A stretch of 64,000 bases of DNA from Glandiceps talaboti (taxonomy: Eukaryota; Hemichordata; Enteropneusta; Spengelidae). Each line of letters begins with the position of its first letter. Position 1 is the stretch's first letter. A program made the translations under genes and the position numbers. The DNA is taken from positions 5,565,216 through 5,629,215 of the forward strand of contig NC_135557.1 of assembly GCF_964340395.1 (NCBI RefSeq), in the 5' to 3' direction. Shown piece after piece: positions 50,474 through 62,705 of this stretch. A model generated the notes under the pieces. That model searched no databases. It was not told where the DNA came from and saw nothing but the letters and a program-made list of their open reading frames with translations.

Positions 50474-50965
50474 CTAGATATGTATCGTAATTTCAAAACT
50501 TCATTGAGCTATGAGATTTACCTAGATGTAGTAGATAAAAAGATTTTTCCGTTTCGCTCTTTGTCACTTGCGTACATCAGCTCATCAACAACAAATTGAA
50601 AAAGTGTAGATGGGAAAGATCAAAACCCCCTAGAAGTGAAAGATTGTGTCCTTTCTGTCAAAATAGACAAGTAGAAGATGAATTTCACTTTTGTCTTGTC
50701 TGATGACATAAGAAGGAAGTATATTCCAGATTATTTTTTCGACCCACCTATTCTCTATAAATTTTATATCAACAAAACATGACAATTTAATAAGACAACT
50801 TTCACGATATGTTTACTTTACTTTTCAAAAAAGAGCATCATTTATTGATAATTATACACGATGGTAAATTACTGTACATATTTTGGTTTATATTCTTTGT
50901 ATGTAAAGACCGATGGCCTAATATGATATGAATAAAAGCATTCTCATTCTCATTCTTATTCACCT
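50474..50965 (+). mobile_element. Outer non-LTR retrotransposon, right part and 3' tail
   Basis: Frames read LDMYRNFKTSLSYEIYLDVV, then, after a shift, PPRSERLCPFCQNRQVEDEF followed by HF: the Cys-Cys-His zinc-binding end of many non-LTR ORF2 proteins. The 3' end has GATATGAATAAAAGC and a CATTCT hexamer tail (50938-50965). It continues the element interrupted at 47076. Confidence 0.65.
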
Positions 50966-53049
50966 ATCAGAGTTTATTAACTGTGTATTAATTAGCATAT
51001 TGTTAATCCTATTTACGTGTACTGCCATTAGACGGATCAGTAGATGTTGACACTCACTGCGTAATATGTTAATTGAGTATTTATTCCATGAGTTTGTTCT
51101 ATGATTAGCAATTTTGCTAATTAATGCAAAGATGGTAAACTGTGACAAGAAAATGATAACGGTAGGAAAAAACAGTATCTATAAACAATATTTAAAACTT
51201 TTTATTTATAATGTAGGAAAAATAATATAATCTGGAAAACCGCGAGAATAAAAATTGAGTATTCGTCTTCTATCCTGTGGTTACTATATGACACATTCAG
51301 GTTATATCATATTTAGAAATAAAGCAATAATTTAAATCAGACAATAAAGAATGTATTCTCAAGATATTGCATAGTTTGTGGAAAAACGTTAATTTTGTTA
51401 AGAGGAAAAACACCCACATGTGCATCAACTTCAATATATGGGCAAAATTGACAGCACGATTATTCAATAGATAGTTTGTAATTACTGGGAATAATTCATT
51501 GTGCGCATGCCTCGTTAATATACATTGCGATGTTCGCCATTTTTTTCATTTCGTTCCACTTCCATGAGGGAGATGTGTAATACCGTCATTAAAATTGATG
51601 CAGTATGAAAAACGCACTGATATAGACAGACAAACAGGCAGACAGGTTAGTAGACATTCAGACAGACAGACAGACAGACAGACAAAGCCACAATTTATCA
51701 TAACCTTCATATAGGAAGATGCCCAAGTACTTTGATATTCAGTTTTGCAAGTTCTGATTTTTTTTTTCATTTTGCTTCCGAATAATGAGGCAAATTGAAA
51801 AATAATAAACACGAAAGATCACACATACAACGTGTGCTTTGCCTCTACAAACTACAAAGAATAGTTTCACGTCTACACCTACTATCAATTACAAAAATTA
51901 AAATGATCTTGACATTGGATCGAAAAAAATCATGTAATCAGTGAATTACATGTCCCCAAAACCCTATATACAAACACTTACATCATATCAATAGCACTTT
52001 CAGACGAGTATATATACTTTGGTGTAAATAGGGACATTGACAGCAGTTGTCTTGGTAACAGATTGTTGCCACAAAGCAATTTCATATATAGTATTTTCAC
52101 ATTTTTCGGAAAGATTATATGTTTTGTTATTTTCTGACCAACTTGTAGCTTTACCAATCATATATGATAGAAAACATACTTGAAAGTTTCAGTGAATGTT
52201 TCGATAAACGTCCAAAAATGAATTTTGATTATGACGCCGAGCTTGAATCGAAAAGGTTATGTAATGATTGAGTTCCCTGTCCACTCAATATATGTACACA
52301 TACTTTATTCATGATTATATCATTTCTGGGTCGCGAGATATGACGTTTTTAATGTTTTAGCATCCTTGAAAATAATGTCAACGTTACCATTGAAACCGTC
52401 TCCTGTGAGTTTTTACAAGAGAACCCACAGGGGCAAAATCATTTTACTGAAGGTCCAGATGTTACTCTACTTAAATATACTGCCAAAAATTGTAATTCAA
52501 GCTGGGCATTGTGTTTGCAAAAGTCTTGGTGCCCTCACTAGATCGTCCCATGTTAACAATTGCAGAACTGCACTTTTTTAATTGAAGTTGAACGTAACTT
52601 AAAAGATTGCATTCAAATCTGCCAAATTTGGCAAATTATTAATTAATTGGAAATAAGAAATGGTAATTTCAATTTTTGTCAAGTTTTTCAATAAATTTGT
52701 TTTTACTAATTACAACGACTCACCCACCTAACGGAGGGTTTGCCTCTCTTGACTACGTTACCAAGACAACTGCTGTTCAAGGCCTTGCTAACTTATACCT
52801 TTACACATCGAACTGAAGAGCCGTTATCTTTGTTAGCAAATGTTTATTAAGGCTGTTATAGTATGTTTTTCAAAAATTAACTTTGGGACAAGTTGGCATT
52901 ATTCCGTTGTTGTTATCGTTGCGACAGATTGCCACAGTGTTTTATTATCTGAGTATCCTTCGCTATACTGTAATCCTCTATAGAGAGACCCACCATGACA
53001 GCCTAAGCACTGTACAGTTTTAGCACAGACAACGAACTTCCATGTTTGT
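50966..53049. other. AT-rich non-coding stretch
   Basis: Holds copy 2 of the GACA-containing repeat (51545-51690) and, near 52740, the segment similar to 41230-41300. No gene is seen. Confidence 0.45.
51545..51690. repeat. Dispersed repeat with internal (GACA)n, copy 2
   Basis: GATGTGTAATACCGTCATTA, a GATATAGACAGACA core, and further GACA runs. Same arrangement as 56690-56830 (GATGTGTAGTAAGTTCATTA, then GGATATAGACAGAC). Confidence 0.6.
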
Positions 53050-53580
53050 GGTTTGCGGATCGGATGGTGGCGATAAAGTTAGTGTTTTGTAGTCAGTGGA
53101 ACTTAACTGAATTAGTTGAACTATCAATATAAATATTTAATGTTACGATATCAGTATTAGAACTTATTAACGATAGAAGTATCAATATGTTAGACCTACT
53201 TGTACTTCAACAATTTGGACTAACGTAAATAACAAAATCTAACTTTACAATTTACACACTGAAAATACAATATTTTATAGACAGGAATGAAGACGACAGT
53301 GACCTACCTGAATAGTATGACGTCAATGTCTTCGAGTTGTGACGTTGTATCAACAATTCCACAGACCGATAAACTCGAATCATGAAAGGAACTGGGACGG
53401 TGTAGACGTTGTGTAGCCAAGTGAGTGGTATATCACCTGTACACTGTGAAATCATTCGATTCTACAGGTACGAACACTATCACGTGACTACACCAACCAA
53501 TCACAGTGTGTACTTAAGTACAAGGTCAATAGCTATCCAATGACAGCTTGGCACATTAATTATTACCATTCAACATAAAA
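53050..53580. repeat. Segmental duplication, copy B (partner 43200-43735)
   Basis: Same orientation as copy A. It keeps the E-box (TCACGTGA at 53480-53487), CCAAT (53497-53501) and the splice donor at 53308. Confidence 0.85.
53308..53462 (-). other. Candidate first exon, copy B
   Basis: Donor TTCAG|GTAGGT at 53308-53307. Unlike copy A, its ATG frame (MISQCTGDIPLTWLHNVYTV onward from 53455) stays open through the donor (LTSYYS), so it could encode an N-terminal extension if spliced in phase. It may be an alternative promoter of the minus-strand gene or an inactive duplicate. Confidence 0.35.
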
Positions 53581-53946
53581 TAATCTTTGGTCACAACTTG
53601 AATTTTCAAAGTAATAAAGAGACGTTAACTAAAATTGTAAATTAAAGGCAAACCCGTAATTGAAAATTGTTTCCATGGTGATAAATGCATTTCGATAAAA
53701 AACAAATGATATAGTTATAAGGGTCGTTGATGGCGTACATATATCAACCGTTAAATATGCGATACATGTACTGACATGTTATAAATAAATAGATATAATC
53801 TCCCGGTATTCCGAATGAGTGCTACGTCGACGTCATCGAGGACGAATGATTCCCCTCATGTCGGCCCTATCCCTCCGAGTCGATAGGCGAGACATACAGC
53901 CATAACTGTTAATGGCGTTGGATAAACAAATTGAGGTTGAGTGTTG
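53581..53946. other. No gene recognised
   Basis: Unremarkable non-coding sequence. Confidence 0.4.
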
Positions 53947-54064
53947 CATCCATCCATCCATACGTGCATGAATAAATACATACATACATACATACATACA
54001 TACATACATACATACATACATACATACATACATACACACATACATACATACACACACACACACA

Positions 54065-54098
<34 letters not shown>

Positions 54099-54186
54099 CA
54101 TACGTACATACACACACACATACATACACACACACATACATACATACATACATACATACATACATACATACATACATACATAGTAC
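53947..54186. repeat. (CATA)n microsatellite
   Basis: CATA repeats with CACA and CGTA interruptions. The Tyr-Val-Cys-Met and Ile-His-Thr frames on either strand are artefacts. Confidence 0.97.
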
Positions 54187-55033
54187 ATACAACACCAAAC
54201 TTTTTATTTTGAAATTGAATTTCCTCATAAAATGATGGATGTGGCGTATTTTAGAAGGAAGAGGTAACAATGAATGCAGCTTATCTTACAAACACTTTAT
54301 CTCAGTCTCCAGTTATTTGTCATTTATACCCGTACCTTTACTTTTACTGTTGTTTATGTAGTCATCTGAATTGTGTATCTTATAGTATTTATTGTAAGTA
54401 TTAGAAAATTACAGACGTGGCCAGTACGGCTTCACAAGTGTAACTTTGTGTATATACGTGGAGAATAAAGATAGGTCAACTACAAGTTCTGAGACTTATT
54501 ATTATTTGTAACCATGGTGACATAAAAATAACATCACCCTTCGTGTGTATATCATACTTTGCAAGATGTGACGTGAATGAGCTAATATATATACACTTTA
54601 CCCCACAATATGTATATAATGACTGGATACTAACTAGAAACTATTTAATTTACAAATATGTATGTTCAACAGGACAGAGTTGACTGCAACACATGAAGAT
54701 ATACCACACTCTGAATAAAGTTAACATTTCTTTACTGAACCAGAGGTGGTGGTAGTCAGGTTACATCAGGAGGGTTATCAGTTAATTCACTCTATAGTGT
54801 ATGACGAAGATGAAAACCAATACAACTCCCCCAGTAAATCTTGTAATCAAGTACAACTTGAATAATAAAAGCACGTCAGTCATTCCTATAAGCATATTAA
54901 ATATTAAAAGCAAGTTAACCATTCCTATAAAGCATCGTGGAAAATGACAGCATCTGTAAATCTCGTCATAGCCTTTTTGTATGGCATGGTGGGTCCAGGA
55001 CTCGATTCTTGACTTTTGTTTTAGGATATCTTT
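54187..55033. other. No gene recognised
   Basis: AT-rich. Two short partial direct repeats around 54875 and 54920 (AGCATATTAAAT / CATTCCTATAA). Confidence 0.4.
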
Positions 55034-56160
55034 TTCATTCATTCATTCATTCATTCATTCATTCATTCATTCATTCATTCATTCATTCATTCATTCATTC
55101 ATTCATTCATTCATTCATTCATTCATTCATTCATTTTATTGGCAATTTAAAGTAAGTTACAATTACAAAATGACAGGAAATAAATAAACAAATTGGCAAT
55201 TTGGAGTAAAAAAAATAGCTTTTCGCTAATTAAGTTTGGCTCCACCTCAGGGTTCATATGCATCAATAACGATAAGGGCTACACAAAACTAGAAGAAAAA
55301 ATATAATGGGAGAAAATATCAAAAACGAGCTAACAATGCAAGAATATGTATTATATTCACTAATTTAAATTTCGTCAAGTAGATACTCTTTAAAAGCTTT
55401 CCTGAACAGATGTTTTGATGTGAGACATTTCATTTCTGTTGGCAAACTGTTCCACAACAATTTTGTTCCTGAAAACCTGATGGAAAATTGACCGGCAGCT
55501 GTGCGTATTTTCGGAATTGCCAATTTTCGCCGAAGTTTAAAACATGTGTCTCGGCTATGATCGATCACCTGGAAATAATATCTGAAATCATAGGGAAAAT
55601 TCTTATTATACAAATCAAAAATAAAATTTCCTACACCAAGTTTATGAAGTTTATAAATATTAAGAAGACCCAGCTTTTTAAATAAAGGAGAAGACGAGTC
55701 TCTGAACCCAGAGTAAGTCATACATCGCACACACATTTTCTGGATATACAGAATTGGCTGTAGATACGATGAAAATGTACTGCCCCAAACTTCTAAACCA
55801 TACATTATATTGGACTGGAGAAAGGCTCTGTAAAGTAACAGTAAAATATATTGGGGAACAACATTTCTCAATTTAAACATTCCCGATTTCTTCCTAACAC
55901 AGTTGGTTACATATTCAATGTGATCTTTCCATAATAAATGTCTGTCAATGATAATACCGACAAAGGAAGCTTTGCCGACCTCATTTAGAAGTTGGTCATT
56001 GAAGATAAGTGCATCATGTTTGGTAACCATTTTACGTTTGCTATAAAATATTATGTAGTTTGTCTTCCCTGTGTTAACGGTCAAACACCAAGCTACTACA
56101 TCATTGTTTAGTGATTTCATGGTATACAACATAGGTTGAATTATACTGAACATAATTTAT
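55034..56160 (-). mobile_element. 5'-truncated non-LTR retrotransposon with (GAAT)n tail
   Basis: A 262-codon minus-strand frame (56153-55365) begins after the RT catalytic site: LTVNTGKTNYIIFYSKRK, VGIIIDRHLLWKDHIEYV, RAFLQSNIMYGLEVWGS, SSPLFKKLGLLNIYKLHKLG, and ends NSLPTEMKCLTSKHLFRKAF before EYLLDEI. About 230 bp of 3' UTR lead to an (ATTC)n run at 55035-55135 on the plus strand, the element's (GAAT)n tail. The upstream in-frame stop (TAA ATT ATG) and lack of YADD show truncation. The frame is intact, so insertion may be fairly recent. The fragment at 2336-2560 is a relative. Confidence 0.8.
55035..55135. repeat. (ATTC)n tail of the retrotransposon
   Basis: About 25 uninterrupted units at the 3' end of the minus-strand element. 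Long for an element tail, suggesting expansion after insertion. Confidence 0.95.
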
Positions 56161-56756
56161 ACCAACGATCTTTTCGTTCACAATTTAACAGTCAAAGGGT
56201 TATTTTACTGTCGTTAGTTGGTCGATTTTTATAATGAGAGATATTTAATTTGTTGTAATTGAGAGGTGATCAAAGAACTACTACCACCTATCCAGGAAAG
56301 TGATAATCTTTATTTCATTCCATGAAAGGGAAGCTTAGGACAAATGATGGTAGTGTACATAGTATAGGGCAATAGTGTTATTGTGACAGGATTTTATAAA
56401 CAAATCTCATCAATTTCTACTTCAACCCATTCTAACCAGCCCAAGTGATACTGAAGTGGTAACATAAGGCCTACTTTGCAAACATCATTAATTATGCAAA
56501 TTCTAAATTTCAACAAGATTTAAACCAAGCATTGTAGGACTCATGTGCACGATAAATTTCAATATAAGTACAAAGTTATTTTAAAATCAAAGCATATATT
56601 CTGTAGATATTGCCTAATTACCAAAATCATTAATTATGAAATTTACTTGTTAATATGCGTGTATGTCCACCAAAACCTTTCCTCTTTATTTCACTCCCAT
56701 TAAGAAGATGTGTAGTAAGTTCATTAAAACTGATCCAGAGTGAGGAACACAGGGAT

Positions 56757-56787
<31 letters not shown>

Positions 56788-58070
56788 TATGGTCATACTG
56801 GTCAAATGAAAAACTACTATATCAGTTGCTACGGATTGACGATAAAACTATTATTTTTAATATGGTATGTACAAATGACTACTTGTATAAATGAACTCTG
56901 ACTGTGATGCTTATATGAAATATGAATAATTTTTTATGTGAAATATATATATATATATATTTATTTGTGTAACTATGATAAATATGTACATTTGTGTAAC
57001 TATGATGAAGTGATAGCTGTTTAAATGGTTGCAATTTTGGTCTGTCAAATAATATCTGGTAGAGAAGATGCTTTCAAGTATCTAATGTGGCTTACCTTTT
57101 TTTATCTATATCAGATAAATTGTACACTAAGCTCCAACTAAATAGCCTGTAACATCAGCCATAAGGCCAAATAAAAACAGTATGTGGTTCCGATTATACT
57201 CAATTTTAAAATAGGTGGGGGCAGGTAGATTTTTTTGCTTTATTTTTATTACATATTTTTTTTAATGAGTGAGTGTCTAGTTCATGTTTTCCATTATTTT
57301 CCAAATGGTCTCTATGTTGTTTATTTCTTCCTATCAGATGTACAGCTATTACAGATTGGAAGAACAGTTTTCTTTTGTCTTTTTAAGTTGATGTCAGTTT
57401 CCGCATCCACTATTTCTCGTGAGACTTAACAGTTTTAGCAATTTTATTATTTTTTGCTTCAATACGTAAAAAAAAGTTTGGAGTCAGCAGTGAAAAACTA
57501 GGTGGGGTCAGGTAACTGGAACCAAACAATTTTTTGTTATGCCTATTTTAGTATGACAGGGAATTGTGTTGATCACAGCTAAGAGTTTATATATTTTTCC
57601 GCCTACAAGAACAATAGGCCTTGATTTATTTACCAATATTTAGAATTCTATTTAAAATAAAAACCTGTAATACAGCATTGCTATAATTCATTGTACACTG
57701 TCATGTACTTTCCTTGATCACTTTTCTCTATTTTATAGAAATAATTGATTTGTGATCGTATCAACCAATATTTACCAGTAAATCATCTACTCAGCTGTCC
57801 TAAATATCTCTCTAGAAATTAATCATTTGATAACGTGGTTTTGTACAATGTGACATCCATTTTTTTAAATCCAGATTGCCTATTTTATTTACTCTGATTT
57901 ATATCACCTGATGTACATGTATGTTTCAATTTTTTGTTGCTGAAGGTTGTTTTTTGTTTTATTTGTTGTTATTGGGAATGAAAAGTGGTTTGGCTTTTAA
58001 AGTGAACAGTTCAAGAATGACTTTGTATGACTATAAACCTAGCTAGCTCAATTACAAACACATCACTTCA
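56161..58070. other. Non-coding stretch with GACA repeat and (TA)n
   Basis: Copy 3 of the dispersed GACA repeat lies at 56690-56830, and (TA)n at 56945-56960. No supported exon. Confidence 0.45.
56690..56830. repeat. Dispersed repeat with internal (GACA)n, copy 3
   Basis: GATGTGTAGTAAGTTCATTA, GAGGAACACAGGGATATAGA, (CAGA)n, GGTCATACTGGTCAAATGAA and ACTACTATATCAGTTG, matching the order at 43785-43915. Confidence 0.65.
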
Positions 58071-58074
58071 CTTC

Positions 58075-58600
58075 ACTTGAACTTGAAGGGTTAATGTCTG
58101 TACCAGCCCTCCATGTTAACACCGGGCTAAAACTGAGCTCGCACTGACATCGTACAGATATGTTAGCAACTGGTCGGGTTAATGCCTGCACCAGGGTAGC
58201 TCAGTACTACTACTAACACCAGGCACTAACGCCTCACCAGTATGTGTTAGTAACTGGAAGGGTTAATGTATGTACCAGTCCTATGTTAACACCAGACTAG
58301 CTCAGTGCTAACACTAGGCTGACACTAACACCTCACCAGTATGTGTTATCAACTTGAAGGGTTAATGTCTACACCAATCCTATGTTAACACCAGACTAGC
58401 TCATTGCTAACACTAGGCTGACACAACACCTCACCAGTATGTGTTATCAACTTGAAGGGTTAATGTCTACACCAGTCCTATGTTAACACCAGACGAGCTC
58501 ATTGCTAACACTAGGCTGACACTAACACCTCACCAGTATGTGTTCGCAATGTTAACAATCTACTAGCTCAGTTCTAAATACTGGTCTGACAGACACTAAC
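58075..58600. repeat. About 105-bp minisatellite, five diverged copies
   Basis: Repeated blocks AAGGGTTAATGTCT, CCTATGTTAACACCAGAC, TAGCTCA, GCTAACACTAGGCTGACAC and CACCTCACCAGTATGTGTTA. The last three copies are closest to each other. Confidence 0.85.
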
Positions 58601-58711
58601 ACCTCGATCACTATATGCAGTATGTGTGGGCAAGTGAAAGAGTAAAGTCACTGATAAATTACTCAGCACTTGAAAGCGTAAGTATTACTCACTACTACAG
58701 AGGTTTAGAAA

Positions 58712-58800
58712 GTTATTGCATTTTGAGGAAGAATCGTGTACTATAAATAACAAAATTCGTTTTGAGGAAGAGCCTTGTACTATAAATAACAAAATTCATT
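58712..58800. repeat. Two tandem copies of a 37-bp unit
   Basis: TTTTGAGGAAGAATCGTGTA and TTTTGAGGAAGAGCCTTGTA, each followed by CTATAAATAACAAAATTC. Confidence 0.85.
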
Positions 58801-60748
58801 TTCATTAAGACACATATCACATAGAACTTGAAAAAGGAAATCTGATGAATTTCAAAATTGAAAAAAAAATTCCCTGAAAGGAAATATGTAGTGTATGATA
58901 TTAATAATAGCCACTCTTTAGGTTCTGTGTCAATTGTAGAGTGTGACAGACACTTTCCCTCCAAATTAAATTTGAATAATATTTGTTTTGTTAAATCTAT
59001 AAATTGTTAGCTTGTAGTTCATCTCCTTTGTAGGTTTGTCAAGATTATAACAATTCTTCCTTAATTTTACTCACAAAATTTGTCTAAATTTATACGTTTC
59101 ATAATAATGAATTACTTATATTTTTGTTACTGTGTAGTCTGCTATTTAAAAAGGTTAAAGGTCACATTTGTCAGTTCCTAAAGGGGTAATCTGTCAAGAC
59201 AAGTTGTTTGTACCATCCTTCTTGTTAGTTTCACAACTGAATCCATTCAATATTTCCAATGCAGTAGCATCACATCTTTAGTGGGTATTTACATGAGAAA
59301 TATGCCACACCTAAATTATTTAAAAACTGAATGAATTTATTGACTGTTTTATACACTGTATATGGTAGCTGTATGCTGATTGGTTGACCATCATTATAAT
59401 GGAATAATCAATCTTCTATGGGCCAATCAGCTGTTGTCTTTTTTTAGTGTAGTTGTGTGGGTAGCTTGGCACGTGTAGGTGAGTATTAGAAATGGAAAAT
59501 TTACCAAATAGAGTTTAGTACATGTGTAGGTGGTAGACAATTAGTTTGGTTGTAGACAGTAGACATTTTGTCTGGCTAGACATCACTATGTTTTCAGTAC
59601 CTTACACAGATCAGTATTTTTTGTCGGGTTTTTATCGCAGATTTAGTTCATTGTGGAGTTTGATGGTCATATATGGTTACCTGTAGGTGATAACACTGTC
59701 AGCTGATGTATTATGAAGTCATATTGGTAAATATATCTTTTTTAGTCATTTTCATCTGTCTATCACATTTCTACTAAAATCACATGTAGAGAGTTTCAGA
59801 TTTTCAGTAATTTTTTCACACACCACATTTTAATTTTAGACTAAAGTGAAAGAAGTAATTCTGATAAAAATTCACATTTGATCACACTGTCAATTCTATG
59901 AATTGTGTGTCATTTCACTTTCCCGCCTAATTTGTGAGACTACAAAATTCGGCTATATCAGTAATTGTTTAACACACAACATTTCAATTTTAGACAAAAA
60001 TCAAAGAACTGATGTTTGTCTGTCCATTCTTCAAAATTCAGCTAAAGTGACCATGTTTTTTGACAGTTTCCAGAAAATTTATTCATAATTTATTTGCTAA
60101 ATATATTTTACTAAACCCAAGAGTGGGTTGTTAAATGTTTTCTCTCTGTAGCACCATAAATGATGGAATTCTGTGATGTTGTAATAGTGTATTGTCACAC
60201 TGGGTCAATACAACAATGTGTCCATGTAGGGTGTTTTTAATTACAAATATTGAACAAAAACCTGTGGTAGAAGATGATGATTGCCATTGAAAATAAATAT
60301 CAAGTAAATATATGTCATTTTTTTTTTCATTTTAATATAGTTTGATATTTTGTCTAAATGTCAAACATATGTATTCAACAAGCAGTCACACATTGATTAA
60401 TTGACTAATTTACATATTTGTTGTCATAGTGATAGTTGTCATAGTAATGTGTAGGATAGGTTTGTGCCTTGTCACTGATGTCTAATTCTTTCACAGAAAA
60501 TAAGGATGTGAAAATTCAGTGTTTCTTGAATTCTTATTTCAAGAATCTAAAAATGGACTTGCTAAATAACTAACAAGGGGATTGGGTTCACTTAATAATA
60601 AACACAATAGATCAGCTAAGTTGTGACACTTCCTGCTATGATAGTGTGGTAGGTCAGTGTAGTGACAGTAAGTCTTCTGAATACAGTACAAAAGATGGCA
60701 CACTAACACCAGGACCTGCCACTAGAGGGTGCACTAACATGAAGCAAT
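58801..60748. other. AT-rich non-coding stretch
   Basis: A CCAATCAGCTG motif at about 59423 is the only regulatory-looking site. No exon is supported. Confidence 0.4.
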
Positions 60749-61510
60749 GGGTGCTTTCGATTATGCAACCCAGGGTGCCTCGAAGCACCTAAAGTTGCCC
60801 CAAGTTACGTTCGATTATTACATGACGTCAAACTCGGGGTGTCCCAAGTCGACCGTCCTCATGGAGCAGGGACAGCTTGGGGATTGACCTGACCTGACTT
60901 GACCCAAGATGGGAACGACATATGATTGGTTCATGACATTCACAAGCCATTAACGGTCCAAGTGCAACAAACCCGCGGGCTTGCCTGACGAAAACGGGTG
61001 TCATAAAAGTTGTTTGCATCTCTAAAGCTGTTTGTAGTGTTACTTATAATAGCCTAATAAATTGATAACAACTGATATAAGACGGAGATAAGGTTTGCCT
61101 CAATTGACCCACTCCTTAGAAATGATCTTACGCTGTGAACTGCACTGTTTACTTGTGTTATGTAAGAGCCCATCATCACATGTGTAAATATTGGTACTCT
61201 TTGATAACAAGTGGACTTGCTTCTTTAATGGCTTGTCCCAGTAATGATTGTTATCAGTTCCGTAAGAATTATACTGTATTTTGAGGATATCTTTCCACAT
61301 TTAGTGAGGAAATAATTTTTCACTTCAAATTGTCTAAAATATTTTAGAAAGATGTACCAAATTTATCATGAATCACTGATTTAATTATAGGCTCCCAGGG
61401 GTACCCCAAATGCAATAAAATATGTTCGATTTTCACACGACCTGAGGTGCCCAAATGACGTCAGTTACTCTGGTCTGAGGCGCCCTGGGGACACATAATC
61501 AAACGCACCC
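60749..61510. mobile_element. 762-bp non-autonomous TIR element
   Basis: The left end GGGTGCTTTCGATTATG pairs with the right end read inverted, GGGTGCGTTTGATTATG. Similarity continues through CCCAGGGTGCCTC / CCCAGGGCGCCTC, and a TGACGTCA-type site occurs near both ends. The interior has no transposase. No clear target duplication (flanks GAAGCAAT and CAGGATAC). Superfamily not assigned. Confidence 0.65.
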
Positions 61511-62442
61511 CAGGATACAAAATGTTTAACCTTGGGTTTGAGATAGGCATTATCCCTTAGACTAGTAAATAGCATTGCATTGCCAAGTTTTTGTCAATAA
61601 TTTTTGAAATCCAATACAAGAGAATAAACTTAAATAAAGATAATAACTTAATAACTTAAAGATATTTCTTCAAATCTAGTAAAACAGTCCATAAATGGCA
61701 GAGTTATATTATTACTAGTCTACACTCACTGAATCATTTTAGAATTGTTGGCTAAAACTTAAAAGAACACAAAAGTGACAAACAGATCACTTCCTGTCAA
61801 GTTTTGTAACAAAAGGTTGCCTCATTCATTGAAACAGTCTGAAAATATTCTTATCCTAGAGTAATTTAAAAACTCACTTCTTGATCTAAGTTATATTCTG
61901 TCAGACAATTAAAGTTTTCCCACTACACAACACTCACCTTTACTGTTTTGGTACAGTTGTCGCCATCTTGGATTTAACCTTTGACTCCATTTACCAGTGT
62001 CTCTCAGGATATCCCAGGATCCTTCAGTGCTTTACCTGTTCCCTGAGACCCTAACTTGTCAGAATGCTACTGATTCACAGGTTAGGTGCTCAGGTACTGG
62101 GTGAAACACACAAGACATCTAAGTAAAGACAAAATAAGGTAAGCATGTCAACTAACTCACAAAATGAAATCATGTTTATTTATACCAACAGGTCAAAGTT
62201 CAAAGTGGTGCCATGATGCTGTGTCAAAGTTCAAAGCCTCACTTTGTCATTCAGATATATTTCAACTGATTATTTATCTTGGACAAGAATGTAGAGCAGT
62301 CGACTAATTGTACAATAAAATTATTCTTGTATTGAAACTAAGGAGTTAGGGGAAGAAAAACTACTTCAGTTGAAATTGAAAGTAAAACAGCTCATCCAAT
62401 AATTTGACACCAAAAGCAATGTTTATGAAATGAAAAAGAAAT
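61511..62442. other. Possible promoter region, otherwise non-coding
   Basis: See the first-exon candidate at 61938-61990. A plus-strand donor-like AATAAG|GTAAGC near 62141 could belong to a divergent transcript, but nothing else supports it. Confidence 0.35.
61938..61990 (-). promoter_or_regulatory. Candidate first exon with YY1-type CAAGATGGCG motif
   Basis: On the minus strand CAAGATGGCGAC, the motif found at transcription or translation starts of many housekeeping genes, is followed 27 nt later by donor AAAG|GTGAGT (61937). The ATG frame is only MATTVPKQ then stop, so the segment would be 5' UTR. No downstream exon could be identified in the window. Confidence 0.3.
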
Positions 62443-62556
62443 ATAACTATAGAGTTGTATTCCTTCCCCCTGTGGTACATATAACTATAGAATTGTATTC
62501 CTTCACCCTGTGGTACATATAACTATAGAATTGTATTCCTTCCCCCTGTGGTACTT
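62443..62556. repeat. Three tandem copies of a 38-bp unit
   Basis: ATAACTATAGAATTGTATTC then CTTCCCCCTGTGGTAC, three times with single-base changes. Confidence 0.9.
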
Positions 62557-62649
62557 TTTCATGTTTCCAGGTTTTGAGGAATCATTTTTATGATATTGTG
62601 TATATATTTGCAAAGTTTGGTTTTATTAATAAAGTATTTGAACTCTTCA

Positions 62650-62705
62650 TTTGTTATTTGTTGTTATCTGTTGTTATTTGTTGTTATTTGTTGTTGTTTG
62701 TGTGT
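62650..62705. repeat. (TGTTATTTGT)n short repeat
   Basis: About five copies of TTGTTATTTG with variants. The Leu-Leu-Phe-Val-Val frames are artefacts. Confidence 0.85.

Noticed and set aside
53833-54270. 145-codon Met-Tyr-Val-Cys frame
   Set aside because: Translation of (CATA)n on the opposite strand.
58713-58964. 83-codon minus frame MEGKCLSHS...
   Set aside because: Its C-terminal half is the 37-bp tandem duplication, and no splice or family support exists.
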